Positions 1 through 10,395 are shown, numbered from the stretch's first letter. The stretch: 64,000 bases of DNA from Paraspadella gotoi (GCA_051294375.1 CM119263.1:8319992-8383991), one strand, 5' to 3'. Translations and numbers: made by a program. Notes: generated by a model not told the origin, from the letters alone.

Positions 1-198
1 CCAGTCGTTATTCAGAATTTACGTTGGCTTTATAGAGACAGGTAAGAAGAAGTGGAAACAACTGCCGGTCTGAAGAAAATTAAATTGCGAAAACGAAAGT
101 AAATCTAATCGAAAAAGATACGAATGGGAATCGACGTTCGGGTGTATTCAGTGAAATATTTTTAGGCATTATTTAATCTTTTTTCTAGCTATTTTTTT

Positions 199-398
199 TT
201 ATTGAAGTGGTGAATATTCTCTCTCTCTCTTCTGCTGCTCGTCTCTCTCGTCTCTCTCTCTTCTCGTCTCTCTCTCTCTCGTCTCTCTGTCTTTTTTTTT
301 TTCTTCTTTTCTCTCTATCTGTCCACCTTTGTCCAGATGAATGTCGGTTGGGAGGGGGGGTGGGGGTGGATAANNNNNNNNNNNNNNNNNNNNNNNNN

Positions 399-447
<49 letters not shown>

Positions 448-494
448 TCTTCTCTCTCTCTCTCTCCTCCTCATCTCTCTCTAGAGAGAGAGAG
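199..494. repeat. Interrupted (CT)n tract with a CT-to-GA switch
   Basis: CT-dinucleotide tracts surround a 25-N gap at 374-398, which follows a G-rich run (350-369). At 474-491 the strand composition flips from CT to GA around a central CTAG, giving an 18-bp perfect palindrome. Apparent ORFs here are Ser-Leu or Arg-Glu dipeptide runs and are not genes. Confidence 0.95.
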
Positions 495-574
495 CCTTCA
501 CTTCGACGGCCATCTTTTCTTCGCGAGTTTCGCCACATTCGGATGCAAACGTTCGCCAAGGGACGCTTCCGGTC

Positions 575-666
575 GAGGGCGTCGTCGTCGTCGTCGTTGT
601 CGTCGTCGTTGTCGTCGTCGTCGTCAGCGGTGGCGGCGTTGGCGTCGGTTCGCTCGTCTTTCCTTT

Positions 667-699
<33 letters not shown>

Positions 700-702
700 T
701 CG
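575..702. repeat. (GTC)n trinucleotide tracts
   Basis: Two runs of GTC/CGT repeats (about 578-627 and 668-699) are separated by a GGC/GTT-rich spacer. They belong to the same GAC/GTC class seen at 15.2, 15.6, 29.3, 29.8 and 53.7 kb. Confidence 0.95.
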
Positions 703-740
703 TCTATAAAGTCGTTGCCCTGAGGCACTTGCCAATCCTA

Positions 741-1586
741 AAAATTATAGATGAAAAAATATTATATTAATAATTCCTAAAAAACTAAATTAATAAATCG
801 AAGCGTTTTGAGTTTCTAAAAAAAATAAAATATTCCTTTTTATGTTTTTGTTTTCCTCCACGTTCTTGATGATTTTGACGGGGAAAATTTAAAATATGAA
901 TGAATAGATAAAATTGTCTTATTTATTCCTATTTATAAAAATACTTAATCCGATAAAGTACATCCAAGGGCAAACGGGAGCAAAAAACGATAAAACGATT
1001 CACGCCAGTAGTTAGGACTTAGGAGAATCTCGTCTTTCAGAAATGATATGAAACATCACTTCCAATTTTGATTGATGAAACATTCTTTATGAAAAAAAAA
1101 TAGTATCTTTGTCTTGGTTTTGATTATATCTTTGTTATATTTTCTTTCTTTCTTTTTTATCAGGGTCTTCAAAGTTAGTCTTCTTCGAGCAGATCAAAGA
1201 TACAATTATATACAACTAAAATTATAACAAATTTTAGCATCGAATGAAAGTTAAGGATCTCGGGATATATAATTCTTTCACGGTCAGAATCTTTCTTGCC
1301 TACACTTGCCTATTTCCGCGAACTCTGAGAAAAATTTAAAAAAGGGGAAAAAATGTGAGCATAACCTTTACTGTATATGATTAACTGAAAAAAAATAAAT
1401 AAGCGGTCTCTCCATAGTTGCACAAAAACGAAATGTGTGTGGCTATAAGGGAAACATTAGTGCCGCATTAAAGAATGATAATGTTAAGAAAAAGAAAAGA
1501 AATAGCTCTCTATATACCCTAAGACGAAGACGTTCCAAACTGCTGCAATAAAAAAGAAAACAGCTGCGCTTGGGAGGAGAGGAGGA
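741..1586. other. AT-rich DNA, no feature seen
   Basis: AT-rich sequence with stops in all frames and A- and T-homopolymers. I see no gene, RNA gene or tandem repeat here. Confidence 0.7.
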
Positions 1587-1588
1587 AA

Positions 1589-1590
1589 AG

Positions 1591-1663
<73 letters not shown>

Positions 1664-1684
1664 AGAGAGAGAGAGAAGAGAGAG
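1589..1684. repeat. (GA)n tract
   Basis: Interrupted GA dinucleotide repeat. Together with the (CT)n at 1802-1861 it forms an inverted pair about 120 bp apart that could pair within one strand. Confidence 0.97.
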
Positions 1685-1801
1685 CTAACCGAGAAAGTGG
1701 AAGATGAAAAAAAAAACAGGACACGGTTTGCATAATTTATCTTGGGTTCCTCTCATCTGTTTGACATTTGTCAAAAGCGAGAGAATTTCGTTCTGAACGC
1801 C

Positions 1802-1802
1802 G

Positions 1803-1833
<31 letters not shown>

Positions 1834-1861
1834 TCTCTCTCTCTCTCTCTCTCTCTCTTCT
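1802..1861. repeat. (CT)n tract
   Basis: CT dinucleotide repeat, the inverted partner of the upstream GA tract. It is followed to about 2380 by A/G-rich DNA made of short AAAG and GGAAAAG words, with no gene. Confidence 0.97.
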
Positions 1862-2382
1862 CGTTCGTCGCTTATATGTTTCTGCGTGGCCTCCCACCAA
1901 TATTTCTCCCCTCATACCGCCTCATTTTTCTTTCAGGATTCGAAGAAAAGAGTTTTTTTGAGAAAGAACAATGAAAGAGAAAAAAAGAAAATAGAAAGGA
2001 GAAGTGAACAAAATAGATAGGAAAAGGAAGAAAGATGGAAAGGAAAAGTAAATAAAATAAAGAGGAAAAGTAAAACTATAGATAGGAAAAATAAAAAAAA
2101 ATATAGAGGAATAGTAAAGAAAATGGAAAGAAAGTGGGATGTCGAAAAAGGAAAACTGTATGGAAATAAACGGAATAATTAAAGAAATGTTAAATCCAAA
2201 TTAAAATAAAAAAAAACATAACAATATAAAAATTTTCAACGAAATTAGAACCAAAGTATAGGGAAGGAAAAAGAAGGCTAATTTAGGGTGATTGAAAAAA
2301 GTATTAAAATAAAAAGGTGAATAATACTTTAATGTAGCAAATCTCGTCTCCTTGGAATTAATTATACAGCAAGATTCACACG

Positions 2383-2474
2383 TCTTTTGCAGCAAGAGCC
2401 TTGCGGTAAGATCCTTCAGCATCTTTTGCAGCAAGAGCCTTGCGTTAAGATCCTTCAGCATCTGTTGCAGAGAC
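2383..2474. repeat. 39-bp tandem repeat, about 2.4 copies
   Basis: Unit one (2383-2421) and unit two (2422-2460) are nearly identical. Both begin TCTTTTGCAGCAAGAGCC and end CCTTCAGCA. A third, degraded start follows at 2461. The period is a multiple of three, so a 13-residue repeat appears in translation on both strands, but there is no other sign of coding. Confidence 0.9.
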
Positions 2475-2649
2475 CTCGTCACGCTTGGCTGCTGCAATGG
2501 AATGAATGTTTGCCGAATTCATTTCTTGACTACCGAAGGAGGAGAGAGAAAGAAGGAAAGAAAAGAAGGAAGAAAAAATGGGGGGCAAAGATACGAAGGA
2601 AATCAGATTACAATCCTAAAATATTTCCTCTCCATCATTTTCCTCTTGC

Positions 2650-2765
<116 letters not shown>

Positions 2766-3040
2766 GGAGGAAAAGATAGAGAGAAAAAGCGGGAGGGTAA
2801 AAACAGTAGGGGGAGAAATTTGAAAAGGCTTTCTTTTTAATTGACTATAAAAAAAATTGAGATGAAGTTTCCAGCGAGTGGAGCAAAGAAAATGGATGTG
2901 AGGGACAAAATAAATAAAAACTTGAAAAACTGAAAGACGAAAGAAAAATACTAAAAATGGAAAGAAAGAAGAGAAAAAAGAGAAAAAGGGGAAGAAAAAA
3001 GGTTATAAAAGAATAAGAGAAAGGAACAAAAAAGTAAGTT

Positions 3041-3075
<35 letters not shown>

Positions 3076-3258
3076 NNNNNNNNNNNNNNNNNNNNNNNNN
3101 NNNNNNNNNNNNNNNNNNNNNNNNNNNNNNNNNNNNNNNNNNNNNNNNNNNNNNNNNNNNNNNNNNNNNNNNNNNNNNNNNNNNNNNNNNNNNNNNNNNN
3201 NNNNNNNNNNNNNNNNNNNNNNNNNNNNNNNNNNNNNNNNNNNNNNNNNNNNNNNNNN

Positions 3259-3289
<31 letters not shown>

Positions 3290-3290
3290 A
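3041..3290. repeat. (AAAG)n tract split by a gap
   Basis: AAAG tetranucleotide repeats (3041-3075 and 3259-3290) flank 183 N. The neighbourhood from about 2770 to 3440 is A/G-rich on the + strand throughout. A further 214-N gap follows at 3509-3722. No gene is seen. Confidence 0.95.
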
Positions 3291-4142
3291 AAGAGAGATA
3301 GAAAGATGGAAAGATAGAAAGAAACAGAAAAAAGTTAGAGAAAAACAAAAAAGATCGGAAAAAAAATAAGAAAGAAAAAATATCAAAACAAAGAAAAGGA
3401 ATAAAAAAGAAAGAAAGAAAAAGAAAAAAAACCGTAAAACGGGGATAAGAGAGAGTTGAGTGACACGCTTCTCAAGCAAAGAGGGGAAAGAGGGATTTCC
3501 CGGTCTCGNNNNNNNNNNNNNNNNNNNNNNNNNNNNNNNNNNNNNNNNNNNNNNNNNNNNNNNNNNNNNNNNNNNNNNNNNNNNNNNNNNNNNNNNNNNN
3601 NNNNNNNNNNNNNNNNNNNNNNNNNNNNNNNNNNNNNNNNNNNNNNNNNNNNNNNNNNNNNNNNNNNNNNNNNNNNNNNNNNNNNNNNNNNNNNNNNNNN
3701 NNNNNNNNNNNNNNNNNNNNNNGGGGGGGACGGATGTGAGAGGGAGAGGCTGGTTGCGTCAAACGAGTAGATTTAAACAATTATTTCGAGACAAATATTC
3801 TCTTTTTTTTTCAGTCTGTCACGTTTTTGATTATCAATAAAAAAAAATTAAATGCGTTGAAGATTTTAATAGAAAAATTTACGCCGGCTACGAGGTAGTA
3901 TCCAAATATCGTTCGGGGGGGACCTCGGTGAACGAAACTTATGGGCGCGGCCGCCTCATAAATTATACGGGATTGTGAGTGATTATTTTGGGGCCGGAAA
4001 TCATAACAAAAGTTTCAGGATTCTGACAAAGTTGTGTAATTTATGAAGTTTTTTCCCCGCAAAGTTTGAGGCAGCGTCGCTTTTCGTCGGAATATTTTGG
4101 GGGGCTCGAAAAAAAAATATATAAATTTGGCATTTAGGATCC

Positions 4143-4256
4143 AGGATGTAAACTATGGAGCCAGTAACGCGTCTAGGATGTAAACCATAGAGTATGGATC
4201 CCGTAACGTGTCCAAGATGTAAACTGTGGAGCCAGTAACGCGTTAAGAATGTAAAC
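4143..4256. repeat. 32/39-bp minisatellite, 3.3 copies
   Basis: Units at 4143-4174, 4175-4213 and 4214-4245 each start with a GATGTAAAC core and end near GTAACGCGT or GTAACGTGT. The middle unit has a 7-bp insertion. A fourth start lies at 4246-4256. Confidence 0.9.
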
Positions 4257-4346
4257 ATTCCAGCAACTCGGACGGAGAGAGGTCCACGGACTCGGGCTGC
4301 GACTGAGAGAGAGAGANNNNNNNNNNNNNNNNNNNNNNNNNGAGGC

Positions 4347-4407
4347 TTCGATCGAAAAACGAAATTTCGTTTTTTCCCAAATTTGCTTTGATTTCGCTTC
4401 GATCGAA
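4347..4407. other. Pair of TTCGATCGAA palindromes around a 20-bp palindrome
   Basis: TTCGATCGAA occurs at about 4347-4356 and 4398-4407. Between them lies a perfect 20-bp palindrome centred on GAAATTTC (4355-4374). The segment starts a few bases after the 25-N gap at 4317-4341. No protein signal is associated with it. Confidence 0.7.
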
Positions 4408-5061
4408 TTTACCCCATAGGGACTGCACCTAACTAGAATTCAGATTAAATGTTTTTCAGATTTGAATTTTTTGATTTTTTATTTTTACTGTTTAAGACAA
4501 TGTTTTCTTCAGATTCTGTTTGTTTTGGTTAGTACTATATTTTAAGAATTTATTTTATTATTTTAAGTGTTTGGAAGTAGGGTTTTTAAAGAAAAAATAT
4601 TTTATTTATTTATTTTCGATTTTCGTAAGTGCGATCCCTACTCGAAATTTTTTCTTCAGATTTTGACAGTAAAAAGTGAAAATTTTAAATTATTCGAATT
4701 CGTTTAATTATTTATGTACGAATTTCACATTGTACAGTAAGTTCAAATTGGATTTTGGCGTACAGTCGTAATCGTTTATCTCGATTTCTTTATTCATTTA
4801 TTCGATTTTTTCAGCGTACGTCAAACCACGGGCCTGTTATATTTGAAGTTCGCGACTTTGTAAATTTTAATGAGAAAAGAAAAAATATTTTTTACTGCCT
4901 CAATTTATTTTTGGTTTTCAATACGGGCGTTGCGGGTTTGTCGCTTCGTCCTTTGTTTTTCTCCCTTTTTCTCAGGTTTTAGTACCATCCTTGTTCTGTA
5001 CCGTTTTCGGAGGTTCAAGTGAGTTGCGGAAAGAACTTTATTTAAAATTTCAAAGCTCATT

Positions 5062-6543
5062 ATGCAGGCCACCACCAGTGCTCAGGTGTCATCAGGGTGG
5101 CACATTCCGGTGCCTAGGACGGGAACCATTCTCGTCTTTCATACCGTCCCCATGAAGGACGGTACGTTCAAGCGGTTTGGTCGTCGGCCATAGTGTCGAC
5201 GGGCGTCTCCCTGCTGAGATACCCGCGGACCTAAACTTGAAGGCACTCAGGCGTGTGTTAGGGCAAGTTCTGGGGTGAAAGGGACTTGTTCTTCTTCCGG
5301 GCTCCTCCGGAAGTCGACAGGCTCCTTACAGCTCTCAGGGCAAGTGGGTTGTTCAGGTCCTGTAACTCTACGGAGGTCCCACTTCGGTGGGACGGGACGA
5401 ATCAACCGGTCGAACTCGACCTCACCTCCCAGGCGAGGGCGAGATTGGTCCTGGACTTCGAGTCTAGCTCTGACCAAGAGACGGCACCGAAGGGTTCCTC
5501 GGAGGCGCTTCCGTCCCGCAAGGGAAGGCGGCGTCGTCGGGAACCATCCTCTTCTTCCGATGACGGCGATAATCCGGCGCCTCCCCAGCGCAAATCACGG
5601 GTTCCCGTCTCGGGTCAGGCTGTGGGAGCTCGACCCGGGGGAGATAAAGGTCCGGTGTCCCGCAATAGAACTGGGTCGGCGCAGTTTTCTGCTCCGGCTC
5701 ATCAAGGCCCTGCTGCGCGTCATCGTCGTCGCAAGAGGTCTGGCGGCCCAAAATTGTCGCCGGCGATCTTCGCGACGCATTCACACGCGGACGATTGCGC
5801 GTGGCGGCCCGATGCCTGTGTTAAGGGATGCTCCGCACCTAGGCCGCCAGGGACCAGCTGCTCCTGTCCAGCAGCCCTCTGGGTCGTTTCAGACGGCGGC
5901 GGCAAAACGGCAGAAAAACAGTCGTCGTATGGCTCAACGTCTTCGACGAAATAGGCGTCTCGCGCAACGTCAAAATGACGAGTCGGCTAATGTCGACGAG
6001 GCGCCTATTTTGGACAATTCGGAAAGTCAGGCGGCGCTGTTAGACCTGGATCTTGCAGATGTGGTGCAAGATTTGCAAGAGGAGCATCAGGAGGCAGTGA
6101 TTGTGCTGCACCGGAGGCGGAGGAGGAGATGGACCTCGGAGAGGGGGGCGAAGCGTCAGCGGCCGTTATAGCCGAGCCTGACGCCGCCGTCGAGCTGGAG
6201 CGGTCGGAAGCCGCGGTGCGTGATGAGGCCTCAGCCCTCCCCCCGGTTCCGACGTCGACGAAGATGCAATGCTCTGTTCGACTCCAGAAGGCAAGGTGAA
6301 GCGGGAGAGGAAGTTGAAGCGGCCTTTCAGGGAGCAAAGGCAGATTGCGGCGGGTTTCGAGGCGCTCCCGTCACAGGATGTCGCTGCGGAGCCGCGCCGC
6401 AGAGAGAGGTCCCGGAGGCGTTGGGCGACGTGCGTCATCTCTTCGAGACGTCCGCTCAATCGCCGAAGGGAAAGAGCTCGCTCGGGATCGGACGAAGGGC
6501 CGTAAGGGCAGGCGCGGTCAGGGTGAGTCCGATAGCAGCTTGT
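5062..6543 (+). pseudogene. Frame-broken Gag-like, Arg/Asp/Glu-rich protein region
   Basis: A GC-rich island inside T-rich DNA reads as protein in successive + frames. An ATG at 5062 opens about 43 residues to a stop at 5190. A second frame (from 5195) gives PAEIPADLNLKALRRVLGQ. A third (5286-5954) gives a Ser/Arg-rich stretch with RRRRREPSSSSDDGD. The frame of 5275-6171 takes over near 5880 with a helical acidic stretch (LLDLDLADVVQDLQEEHQ), then an Ala/Glu-rich stretch to about 6290, then Lys/Arg-rich tails ending at a stop near 6543. The alternation of basic and acidic low-hydrophobicity stretches resembles a retroelement Gag or ORF1 product, but I see no zinc knuckle or other diagnostic motif. 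At least four frame changes are needed, so this is either a decayed gene or a sequence with indel errors. The identity is inference. A host Arg-rich protein with introns is the alternative. Confidence 0.4.
5376..5393 (+). other. Perfect 7-bp hairpin with a TTCG tetraloop
   Basis: GTCCCAC, loop TTCG, then GTGGGAC. The closing pair is C-G, which is the extra-stable cUUCGg configuration in RNA. A second perfect 8-bp stem (TACCGTCC/GGACGGTA, 7-nt loop) lies at 5142-5164. Both fall inside the Gag-like region. Confidence 0.75.
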
Positions 6544-6659
6544 AAGAGGGGCGTTGTGAATTCCATCTCCGACGTCCGCTCTTTGTATATAGTGGGCAGC
6601 CTTGGTGTCCGTGGGGTCCGGCGGGGAGATATTGAGATTTGATTTTTCTTTTTTTTAGT

Positions 6660-7203
6660 TGTTTGCCGGGACGGTTTAGTATACAGCCCTATCCTCCCTT
6701 CTGGAGATATGGGGGCTAAAATCTTATTACGGCACATCGAATCATTGTTTATAGGTTTGGGGTGTACGGAAGCTCCCTCCCTGTTAAAACTGCTGAGCTA
6801 TTTAATATGGGTAGTTATATGTCACGTGATTTACTTGCTTAACTTGGCACAGTAAGTTAAGTAATATTACGCGCATTGTGTCGGTCTACGGGTTTTTTCC
6901 CAGTCAGGCACCCTAAACAATTATTAAATGTGCTTATGGTAAGATAAAGTCGCAAAAATGTACCTTTGATTATAAACTACCTAGGCTAGTTTTTAGTCTA
7001 CATTTTTCCGCACAAATGTAAATACGTTATATTGTTTATTTCTTAACTGTTTTCTTTCGTGCCATTTATAATTCAGAACACAACGGAAGGTTTGACTCGT
7101 CGTTCGTCAAAGGTCAGTGGTTCTTCTTCTTGGGAATTTCATCTGACGACGTTCGACGAAGGTTAGTCGCATTATTAGATTATAGACTTTTCATTATTTT
7201 CTG
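6660..7203. other. T-rich spacer without a recognised gene
   Basis: AT-rich sequence, T-biased on the + strand, between the Gag-like island and the first hairpin family. No credible ORF, tRNA or tandem repeat was seen. Confidence 0.6.
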
Positions 7204-7428
7204 GTCTGCGTCCGTTCTATACGGCCAGACAATATGTTTCATATTTATAAATTTTTTCGTCTGCGTCCGTACTACGGCCAGACAAATTTTTTATATTTTT
7301 TGTTTTTCCGGGTGTCGTCCCGAAGACCTGTGTCCGTAACCGCGGCCAGGTAATTATATTTTCTTTGTCCTGCGTCCGTAACGCGGCCAGGAATTTACCC
7401 AATCTGCGTCCGTCTCTACGGCCAGATT
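7204..7428 (+). repeat. Hairpin family 1: five tandem structured repeats with covarying stems
   Basis: Five copies at 7204-7230, 7259-7283, 7326-7351, 7368-7392 and 7401-7428 share one fold. An outer stem is followed on the 5' side by YGT, an inner stem CCGT paired with RCGG around a 3-6 nt loop, and a single C on the 3' side. Outer stems are GTCTG/CAGAC (twice), ACCTG/CAGGT, TCCTG/CAGGA and AATCTG/CAGATT. The first two or three stem positions change in matched pairs between copies while the spacers between copies are unrelated T-rich sequence. The covariation is seen directly. That it reflects a folded RNA or folded single-stranded DNA is inference. No known family is recognised. Confidence 0.85.
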
Positions 7429-7637
7429 TTTTATTCTAAAGTTTTTCGAGTAGCGTGGATCTTTTCTTTTTGTTTTTTTTGTCTTTAAAATAACGGAAAA
7501 AAGAACGTCAACAGATTTATAGTTAGTATTTTTCATTTTGTCTTTGTTTTGTTGGACGGGCATTTTCCTTTATTTTCAGAGCGATGGCCCGGTCGCCAGT
7601 AAAGAGGAAATAGTTGAAATAGGAAATGTGTTTCAGG

Positions 7638-8058
7638 AACGCTTTAGAGCGTTAATTAGTTTTTATAATTATTTAGAGTTTTTTAATTTTTTTAAAAATT
7701 AATAATTTCCGAACGTTTTTTTATAAGGGGTTTTAATTTCTTAAAAAATAAATAGTATATGACTTTTTTATTTTTATACTTTTGTATATTAAAGCCTCCT
7801 TAGAGCGCGAGCCCGTCTTGGCTCTTTTTCGGGATTTACTCTAAATAGTTAACAGGCCTTCGCGCCTGAAAGGATTAGGCCCTTTTTTGTATTTTGACGA
7901 TGGCGCTCAAAGCCTTTCTAAAAGGCTAATTTTCTCTTTTCTGGGTGCTGAAAAGCACGTCTTCGAATTTAGCTATTTTTTCATTTTGATCAATAGTTAT
8001 TTTATTTCGTTTACTTCGCTTTTTTCTGCTTTATTCAAATTCAGCTGAAAAGCTGGAT
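7638..8058 (+). other. Cluster of six hairpins, three with tetraloops
   Basis: Stems with exact pairing: 7638-7653 (AACGCT/AGCGTT, loop TTAG), 7809-7824 (GAGCC/GGCTC, 6-nt loop), 7853-7868 (CAGGC/GCCTG, 6-nt loop), 7911-7927 (AGCCTTT/AAAGGCT, 3-nt loop), 7945-7958 (GTGCT/AGCAC, loop GAAA) and 8039-8058 (ATTCAGCT/AGCTGGAT, loop GAAA, one wobble). Stems are GC-rich and the spacers T-rich. Two GAAA loops are of the GNRA class that stabilises RNA hairpins. No ORF spans the cluster. Confidence 0.75.
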
Positions 8059-8404
8059 TCTCCTGTGGCGGGAGTATGGGTTGGGACTCCGAAATACGGA
8101 TTCGGTTCCTGTAAAACGCGGCGAAATTGTTATTTTCTAATCATTTTCTTTTAGTCGCGTTCACCGGCGGATTCCCTATTTTTTCTGCACTTTAGCTAAC
8201 CTTTTTTATGGGGTGCCCCGCTTCAATGCCAAAATTTTTTTTGATCAATTATTTTTTGTTTATTCATTGTGTTTGTTTTGTATTTCTGCACTATGTCGAC
8301 TTGATCGGCATAGGGGCGCCTTTGGACGGAGTCTCACTTTGTTTCTTTTGCGTTGACGTCCGTCACGCTAAAGGGAGCATTGTCGAGAGGGTGTTACCTT
8401 CATG

Positions 8405-8462
8405 GGCTGGCGGGGAGGTCCGTGGAGGCTTGTCCGTGCGACGGAAGTCGGCCGTTCCAGCC
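8405..8462 (+). other. Nested stem structure in a GC-rich island
   Basis: GGCTGG (8405-8410) pairs with CCAGCC (8457-8462). Inside it TCCGT and ACGGA (8433-8445) pair around GCG. An alternative outer stem GAGGCT/AGCCTC is also possible, so the exact fold is uncertain. Confidence 0.55.
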
Positions 8463-8633
8463 TCTCTCGGCTAACGCAAGTATTAACGTCTTTGACCTTA
8501 TTTAAATCTTAATATTTTTTGCCTTTTTCCCTTTTTTAGAGTATTTTGTATTTTTTATTCCGTTATCGTTGCGTCACTATTTCACGATTTTTCGGTGGAT
8601 AACGCTATATTTCATCATATTTCGTTACGCCCC

Positions 8634-8710
8634 CGCAATATTGCGTTATATTGACTCATCGATAATTGGTTTTCCAGCCATCGATTTTTTTCGATGCATC
8701 GTCGATGGCT
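8634..8710 (+). other. Palindrome and 9-bp hairpin
   Basis: CGCAATATTGCG at 8634-8645 is a perfect 12-bp palindrome. AGCCATCGA (8676-8684) pairs perfectly with TCGATGGCT (8702-8710) around a 17-nt loop. The surrounding sequence is non-coding. Confidence 0.7.
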
Positions 8711-9210
8711 AGCGTAAATTACACCCATTTTTTCCCACGCGTGCGAATCTTTCCCCAAATTTTCCCACGTGTGTGAATGCACGCAATATCCGGTTTCGCC
8801 TGCGTGCGACGACACTTCCGGTTCAAGGTGGACGCTCGGATCGTGACGACGATTACGGGTTGAAGCTTTGAATCTCGTAGGCGGCGTCGGGCGTAGAGGA
8901 ACTTGGTACGGCGGACATTCCGGGATTGATTGGCGTGTTTTTACGGTCTTTCTTAATTTTAGTATTTAATTTTAGCTTTTTAACATTGTTTTTTTGCTTA
9001 GTTAAATATTTATTTTTAGGTTTTTAGTTATTTTGTATGTTTGGTTTCGACAGGTTAACCTCAACTTTCAATCGATCGTACGGCTTCGATTATCTCCGAG
9101 AAAAGTGTTATTAACCATCATGCCTTTTTTCTCGGGTTTTCGTGACTTTGCGCTCGGGGAAATTTGCGATTTCCTTCGCTGGGGGAAATTTCTCCCAAGC
9201 ATTACAAATT

Positions 9211-9224
9211 AACTACGCGTAGTT
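9211..9224. other. 14-bp perfect palindrome
   Basis: AACTACGCGTAGTT is self-complementary. It lies just after two further inverted words (a GGAAAT/ATTTCC hairpin near 9159-9175 and a GAAATTTC-centred palindrome near 9181-9196). Confidence 0.8.
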
Positions 9225-9492
9225 CTCCCTTTGTATTTTTTGGGACTTAGCGTTTTTTTTTGCTAAATTTTTTCGAAAAATTTTTTCTTTTTTGTACGAA
9301 CAGGTTCGTTCCTCTCCGTTCGTGCGGGGGGTACGACCAATTTTTCGATATGAATAATTTAGTGTTTATTAGAAAAAATATTTTTTAATAATACTTTGTT
9401 CGTTTTTTAGAAAATGGATATTTTTTCAATTTATTTAGTATTAAGGTTACTAACCCATTGAATTTCAAAGTGTATTTTTAGTTTCTTTTCAG

Positions 9493-9672
9493 ATTCGTTT
9501 TCGTAGGACGTTGAGAAAAAGGCGAAAGTTGAGTCAAGGTCAAGGCTTCTTGGTTAAGCGAGAGGAGGACAAAACAACCAACGCTCGCCAAAGCGTGTTC
9601 TTCCCGACCAGAACAAGACGGAAGAACGAAACCACTCTTCGGAGCGGTGTTGCCAACCACCCCACTGCATAG
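9493..9672 (+). CDS. Possible short exon, basic peptide (unrecognised)
   Basis: A polypyrimidine run ending TTTCTTTTCAG at 9492 is a good 3' splice site. It is followed by 59 codons open to a TAG at 9670-9672. The base composition is balanced, unlike the T-rich flanks. The peptide is rich in Arg, Lys and Thr (for example FRRTLRKRRKL) with no motif I know. The opposite strand is also open over most of this interval, so strand is not certain. No upstream exon was identified. It could be a chance open frame in a locally GC-balanced patch. Confidence 0.22.
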   Translation: MRFRRTLRKRRKLSQGQGFLVKREEDKTTNARQSVFFPTRTRRKNETTLRSGVANHPTA

Positions 9673-9961
9673 GAACGCCCCGATCTGTCCACATTTTTTG
9701 TATTTATTTAGCTTTTGTATTTTTTGGATAGCTCAAGAGAAGATGGCGACAATTTAGAGTAGGTAAGAATAATATAGATTATCTCTCTTTGATCGTTTAT
9801 ATTATTCATAATTTGCCCCTAACGTTTTTTCAGCTTTTATAAAATTTTTTGCTTCGACTTCGAATGTCTCTAGACGGACGGAGTCTCGCGAGTCGACGCT
9901 AAAATATCACATTATTTAGGCTTTCGGAGTGACGGTCTCCCTTGTTCAAGACTGTCTCCCT

Positions 9962-9982
9962 GCGCGCCGCTTAGGCGGGCGC
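9962..9982 (+). other. GC-rich hairpin with TTAG loop
   Basis: GCGC, a bulged G, CCGC, loop TTAG, GCGG, GCGC. The loop sequence is the same as in the hairpin at 7638-7653. A further stem GCTGG/CCAGC lies at 10258-10275. Confidence 0.65.
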
Positions 9983-10137
9983 TTTCCTTTACGTATAGCC
10001 GATTCCGCTCAGAATTGGTTGGGAAAAGTCGCCGGGAAACTTCGAATATTTTTTCTGAATCGGGTAACGATAAGTTGTTTGTTTGACCTTCGCCTCCTTC
10101 TTGGCGTCGAACAACTTTACCGAAAACCCTTTAAGTA

Positions 10138-10395
10138 CTACCCTATTCGAACGTTTACGACGCGGTTCTCTGATGGCAAGTAAATCGTTTCGTATTCGTT
10201 GGTATATTGTACGCCCACTTTTTTGTGTTTTACTCCCTTAAAATAAGTTAGCAGGGTGCTGGGTAGGGAGCCAGCGACGAGAAGGTTTATCATGTTATTG
10301 CTTTGCTTACTTTTTGGCAGGGTTCGAGGTCTCGCCCCATCCGTAGTCGTATTGCTTTGCCTTGCCGAAATACTTTGATCTCGTTGCTTCGGCAT
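10138..10395 (-). CDS. Hypothetical 85-aa open frame, minus strand
   Basis: An ATG-initiated minus-strand frame of 85 codons whose composition is not low-complexity. It has a polar N-terminus, a short hydrophobic patch (MINLLVAGSLPSTLLTYF) and a mixed C-terminus. It lies upstream, on the same strand, of nothing recognisable, and follows the minus-strand frame at 10707-11012, which ends in its own stop and a possible poly(A) signal. No family recognised. It may be a fragment of an element protein or a chance ORF. Confidence 0.25.
   Translation of the reverse strand: MPKQRDQSISARQSNTTTDGARPRTLPKSKQSNNMINLLVAGSLPSTLLTYFKGVKHKKVGVQYTNEYETIYLPSENRVVNVRIG

Noticed and set aside
7204-7428. CRISPR-like array
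   Set aside because: Repeats are hairpins that change sequence while keeping pairing, spacing is irregular and the genome is eukaryotic. It does not fit CRISPR.
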